DNA of 64,000 nt, from the NCBI GenBank assembly GCA_035384565.1, contig DAOOIT010000013.1, forward strand, positions 1-64,000. The letters are read 5' to 3'. Under the pieces are notes generated by a model that did not search any database, had not been told where the DNA came from, and worked only from the letters and a program-made list of their open reading frames with translations. This document shows, piece by piece, positions 62,025 through 64,000 of this stretch. The translations under genes were made by a program, and so were the position numbers. This DNA is from Planctomycetota bacterium. Its GTDB lineage: Bacteria > Planctomycetota > PUPC01 > DSUN01. Each line of letters starts with the position of its first letter. Within the stretch, counting starts at the first letter, position 1.

Positions 62025-63388
62025 GGATTGTCTACCTGATGCCGGGGGCTGGCGGCAGCTTCTACTGCGAGAACTGCCTGCGCGACGCCGCGCTCATCCG
62101 CGCCGTGGCCAGGCTCGGCCACGACCCGCTCATGGTCCCCCTCTACCTGCCCCTGAAGATTGACGAGCCGACCAGCGTGCCGGCCGCGCCGGTCTTCTTC
62201 GGCGGCATCAACGTCTACCTCGAGCAGAAGTCGGCCCTCTTTCGCCGCCTGCCGCGCGGGCTCACGCGCTGGCTCGACGCGCCCTGGCTGCTCCGTTGGG
62301 CGGCGAAGCGCGCGGGCATGACCCGCGCCCGCGACCTCGCCGACACCACGCTCTCCATGCTCCGCGGCGAACACGGGCATCAGGCCAGGGAACTCGAGCG
62401 CCTGATCGAATGGCTCGCTGCCGAGCAGAAGCCCGATGTTGTCTCCCTCTCCAACTGCCTGCTCATCGGCGCGGCCCGCGCCCTGCGCGAGCGGCTCGGC
62501 GTGCCGGTCGTGTGCGTGCTTCAGGACGAGGATATCTTCCTCGACGGGTTGCCCGAGCCGCAACGCGCGCAGGCCTACGACGCGATTGTCGAGCGGGCGG
62601 CTCATGTGGACGCCTTCATCGCGGTGAGCCATTACTACGCGGGCCTGATGCGCGAGCGTCTGCGCCTGCCGCCCGAGAAGGTGCACGTCGTCCACAACGG
62701 CATTCCCGTGGAAGGCTACTCGCCCGCCCCAGACGCGCGCGGGGGCTTCGGGCCTCCATCGAACAGGTCCGACGAGGCAGACGAGTCCGACAGGTCCGAC
62801 CGGTCCGCTGCCGTCACAGGCGCCCCGCCCGTGCTCGGCTTCCTCGAGCGCCTCTGCCCCGAAAAGGGCGTGGACTTCCTGGCCGAGGCGTTTCTGGCTC
62901 TTCGCCCGAAGTTCCGCGGCCTGAGGCTCCGGCTTGCGGGTGGATGGACGACGGCCGACGAGCCGTTCCTCCGCGGCGTGCGCCATCGTGTGGCGGAAGC
63001 CGGCGCGGCCGATGCCGTGGAGTTTCTGCCCAACCTCCAGCGGGCCGAGCGCCAGGCGTTCCTGCGCACCCTGTCGGTGCTGTCGGTGCCCTCGCGGCAT
63101 CCCGAGGCGTTTGGCATGTATGTTATCGAGGCGCTGGCCGCGGGCGTGCCCGTGGCGCTGCCGCGCCGGGGCGCGTTCCCCGAGCTGGTCGAAGCCACGG
63201 GCGGGGGCGTGCTCTACGACGGCGACGGCCCCGAGCCGCTCGCCGCCGCGCTGGGCGCCCTCCTCGCCGACCCCGCCTGCGCCCGCGCACTCGGCGCACG
63301 CGGCCGCGAAGCCGTCCGACGCGACTTTGCCGTGGAGGTGACAGCGCGGAAGACGATGGAGGTCTACAGCGCCCTTGTGAAGAGGTGA
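62021..63388 (+). CDS. GT4-family glycosyltransferase
   Basis: A 455-residue GT-B-fold glycosyltransferase. It begins MRIVYLMPGAGGSFYCENCL, with an N-terminal domain ending near VHVVHNGIPVEGYSP. The C-terminal donor domain starts LGFLERLCPEKGVDFLAEAF and includes LRLAGGWTT and the EX7E-type SRHPEAFGMYVIEALAAGVP. Activated-sugar donor and acceptor are unknown. The linker between the domains holds a repeat-coded stretch SNRSDEADESDRSDRS (62764-62807). ATGA overlap with the propeller gene suggests co-translation. Confidence 0.9.
   Translation: MRIVYLMPGAGGSFYCENCLRDAALIRAVARLGHDPLMVPLYLPLKIDEPTSVPAAPVFFGGINVYLEQKSALFRRLPRGLTRWLDAPWLLRWAAKRAGMTRARDLADTTLSMLRGEHGHQARELERLIEWLAAEQKPDVVSLSNCLLIGAARALRERLGVPVVCVLQDEDIFLDGLPEPQRAQAYDAIVERAAHVDAFIAVSHYYAGLMRERLRLPPEKVHVVHNGIPVEGYSPAPDARGGFGPPSNRSDEADESDRSDRSAAVTGAPPVLGFLERLCPEKGVDFLAEAFLALRPKFRGLRLRLAGGWTTADEPFLRGVRHRVAEAGAADAVEFLPNLQRAERQAFLRTLSVLSVPSRHPEAFGMYVIEALAAGVPVALPRRGAFPELVEATGGGVLYDGDGPEPLAAALGALLADPACARALGARGREAVRRDFAVEVTARKTMEVYSALVKR
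62764..62807. repeat. GGTCCGAC-type tandem repeat in the glycosyltransferase linker
   Basis: Five imperfect 8-10-bp units of AGGTCCGAC/AGTCCGAC run in frame and encode RSDEADESDRSDRS between the two Rossmann domains, a place that tolerates extra residues. Confidence 0.6.
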
Positions 63389-63401
63389 TCCGCCCCTCTT
63401 G

Positions 63402-63465
63402 TCCCTTGAGTCCCTTCTGTCTCCTTCCTACACAAGAGACTCAAGGGATGGGAGAGACAGAAGGG
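63402..63465. other. interleaved inverted repeats in the leader of the ABC ATPase gene
   Basis: TCCCTTGAGTC (63402-63412) can pair with GACTCAAGGGA (63438-63448), and TCCCTTCTGTCTC (63411-63423) with GAGACAGAAGGGA (63453-63465). The order A-B-A'-B' is that of a pseudoknot. It lies about 20 bases before the ribosome-binding site of the next gene. This may be a regulatory RNA structure or a decayed repeat. Confidence 0.45.
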
Positions 63466-63486
63466 ACGCAGACCGCAGGAGCCCGA

Positions 63487-64000
63487 ATGTCTGCTGCCGC
63501 CCCCTTGCTCGAACTGGTGGACGTGTCGAAGCGCTACGAGGGCCCCGAGGGCGCGGCCCCGCCTGTGCTGCGCAGCGTGAGGCTGCGGGTCGAGGACGGC
63601 GAGTCGCTCGCCATCGTGGGGCCGTCGGGCTGCGGCAAGAGCACGCTGCTCAACCTCATCGGCGCGCTCGACCGCCCGTCGGGCGGCTCCGTGCACTTCA
63701 AGGGGCAGGACCTCTCGGCTCTGGACGACCAGGCCCTCGCCCTGCTGCGCAACCGCGAGATCGGCTTCATCTTCCAGCTTCATCACCTGCTGCCGCAGTG
63801 CACCGTGCTCGAGAACGTGCTGGTGCCCACCCTGGTGGCTGGCGGCAGAGGCGATGCCCCTGAGGCGCGGGCGCGAAGCCTGCTCGCGCGGGTGGGCCTC
63901 GGCGAGCGGCTGGGCTACTTCCCTGGGCAGCTCTCAGGCGGCGAGCGGCAGCGTGTGGCGGTGGTGCGCGCCCTCATCAATCGCCCGAGCCTGCTCCTGG
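63487..64000 (+). CDS. ABC transporter ATP-binding protein, LolD/MacB type (partial)
   Basis: The gene runs off the window end; 171 codons are visible. AGGAG precedes the ATG. It has Walker A GPSGCGKST (~residues 45-53), the Q-loop IGFIFQLHHLLPQCTVLENV with the H-LLP pattern typical of LolD-like ATPases, and the signature LSGGERQRVAVVRAL. These ATPases serve lipoprotein release or MacB-like export. A permease partner would be expected beyond the window. It follows the glycosyltransferase gene after 98 bases. Confidence 0.9.
   Translation, partial: MSAAAPLLELVDVSKRYEGPEGAAPPVLRSVRLRVEDGESLAIVGPSGCGKSTLLNLIGALDRPSGGSVHFKGQDLSALDDQALALLRNREIGFIFQLHHLLPQCTVLENVLVPTLVAGGRGDAPEARARSLLARVGLGERLGYFPGQLSGGERQRVAVVRALINRPSLLL

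Overview
The window is one continuous stretch of very GC-rich bacterial DNA with few gaps. It carries many secreted proteins of the Planctomycetota/Verrucomicrobiota/Lentisphaerota type: DUF4091 (GH123-like) enzymes, a DUF1080 protein, ThuA, WbsX, an HzsA-related cytochrome/propeller protein, Tat-exported FAD enzymes, a PEP-CTERM LamG protein and PKD/TPR membrane proteins. The coaE-rho pair, the PQQ-like propeller and the squalene-hopene-type cyclase also fit a planctomycete-like, probably uncultured organism. The lineage is inferred from gene content only. No rRNA, tRNA, CRISPR array, transposase or phage gene was recognised.

Layout. 74-7375 (+): a promoter followed by a sugar-scavenging operon of exported ADP-ribosylglycohydrolase, RbsB/RbsA/RbsC-type ABC importer and DUF4091 lipoprotein. 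7383-14592 (-): a four-gene run of TPR/PKD membrane protein, giant DUF4091 protein, Tat metallophosphoesterase and lipoprotein glycosidase. 14718-18999 (+): a histidine kinase and sigma54 activator pair, a beta-propeller protein, rnpA and yidD. 19452-20327 (-): two Hsp20 genes behind a sigma54-type promoter. 20555-28932: WbsX, ThuA, an AlbA_2/ATPase regulator broken by an in-frame amber codon, an esterase, a PEP-CTERM protein, an orphan DNA methyltransferase and a DUF1080 protein. 28968-35300: two MITE-like elements flanking an endonuclease/phosphatase gene, the HzsA-related protein and a fucose-isomerase-like enzyme. 35350-40585: an unknown exported protein, a worn toxin-antitoxin patch and a DUF5107/TPR protein. 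40655-45596 (+): an SGNH hydrolase, a TIGR01777 epimerase and a transglutaminase-like protein. 45584-49702 (-): hemC, ftsY, rho and coaE. 49703-56229 (-): a repeat-rich gap, two FAD oxidoreductases and a sugar isomerase/epimerase. 56305-64000 (+): alpha-glucan phosphorylase, a terpene cyclase, a PQQ-like propeller, a GT4 glycosyltransferase and the start of a LolD-type ATPase.

The most unusual signal is structural. Short palindromic or tandem repeat families sit in the gaps and, in frame, inside at least seven genes. One adds about 100 residues between the two ATPase domains of the sugar importer; another puts a tetranucleotide microsatellite inside the terpene cyclase. Repeats also lie at gene starts, where hemC has lost any ATG/GTG/TTG codon and an FAD enzyme has its Tat signal cut off from its start. 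A second genome-scale signal is codon-pair avoidance: Ile-Asp is written ATT GAC in every case I read (once ATA GAC, once ATC GAT) and never ATC GAC, although ATC is the usual Ile codon. Promoters of the form TTGnnn-N16-18-TAnnnT, often with CGC just before the -10, precede many of the transcription units.
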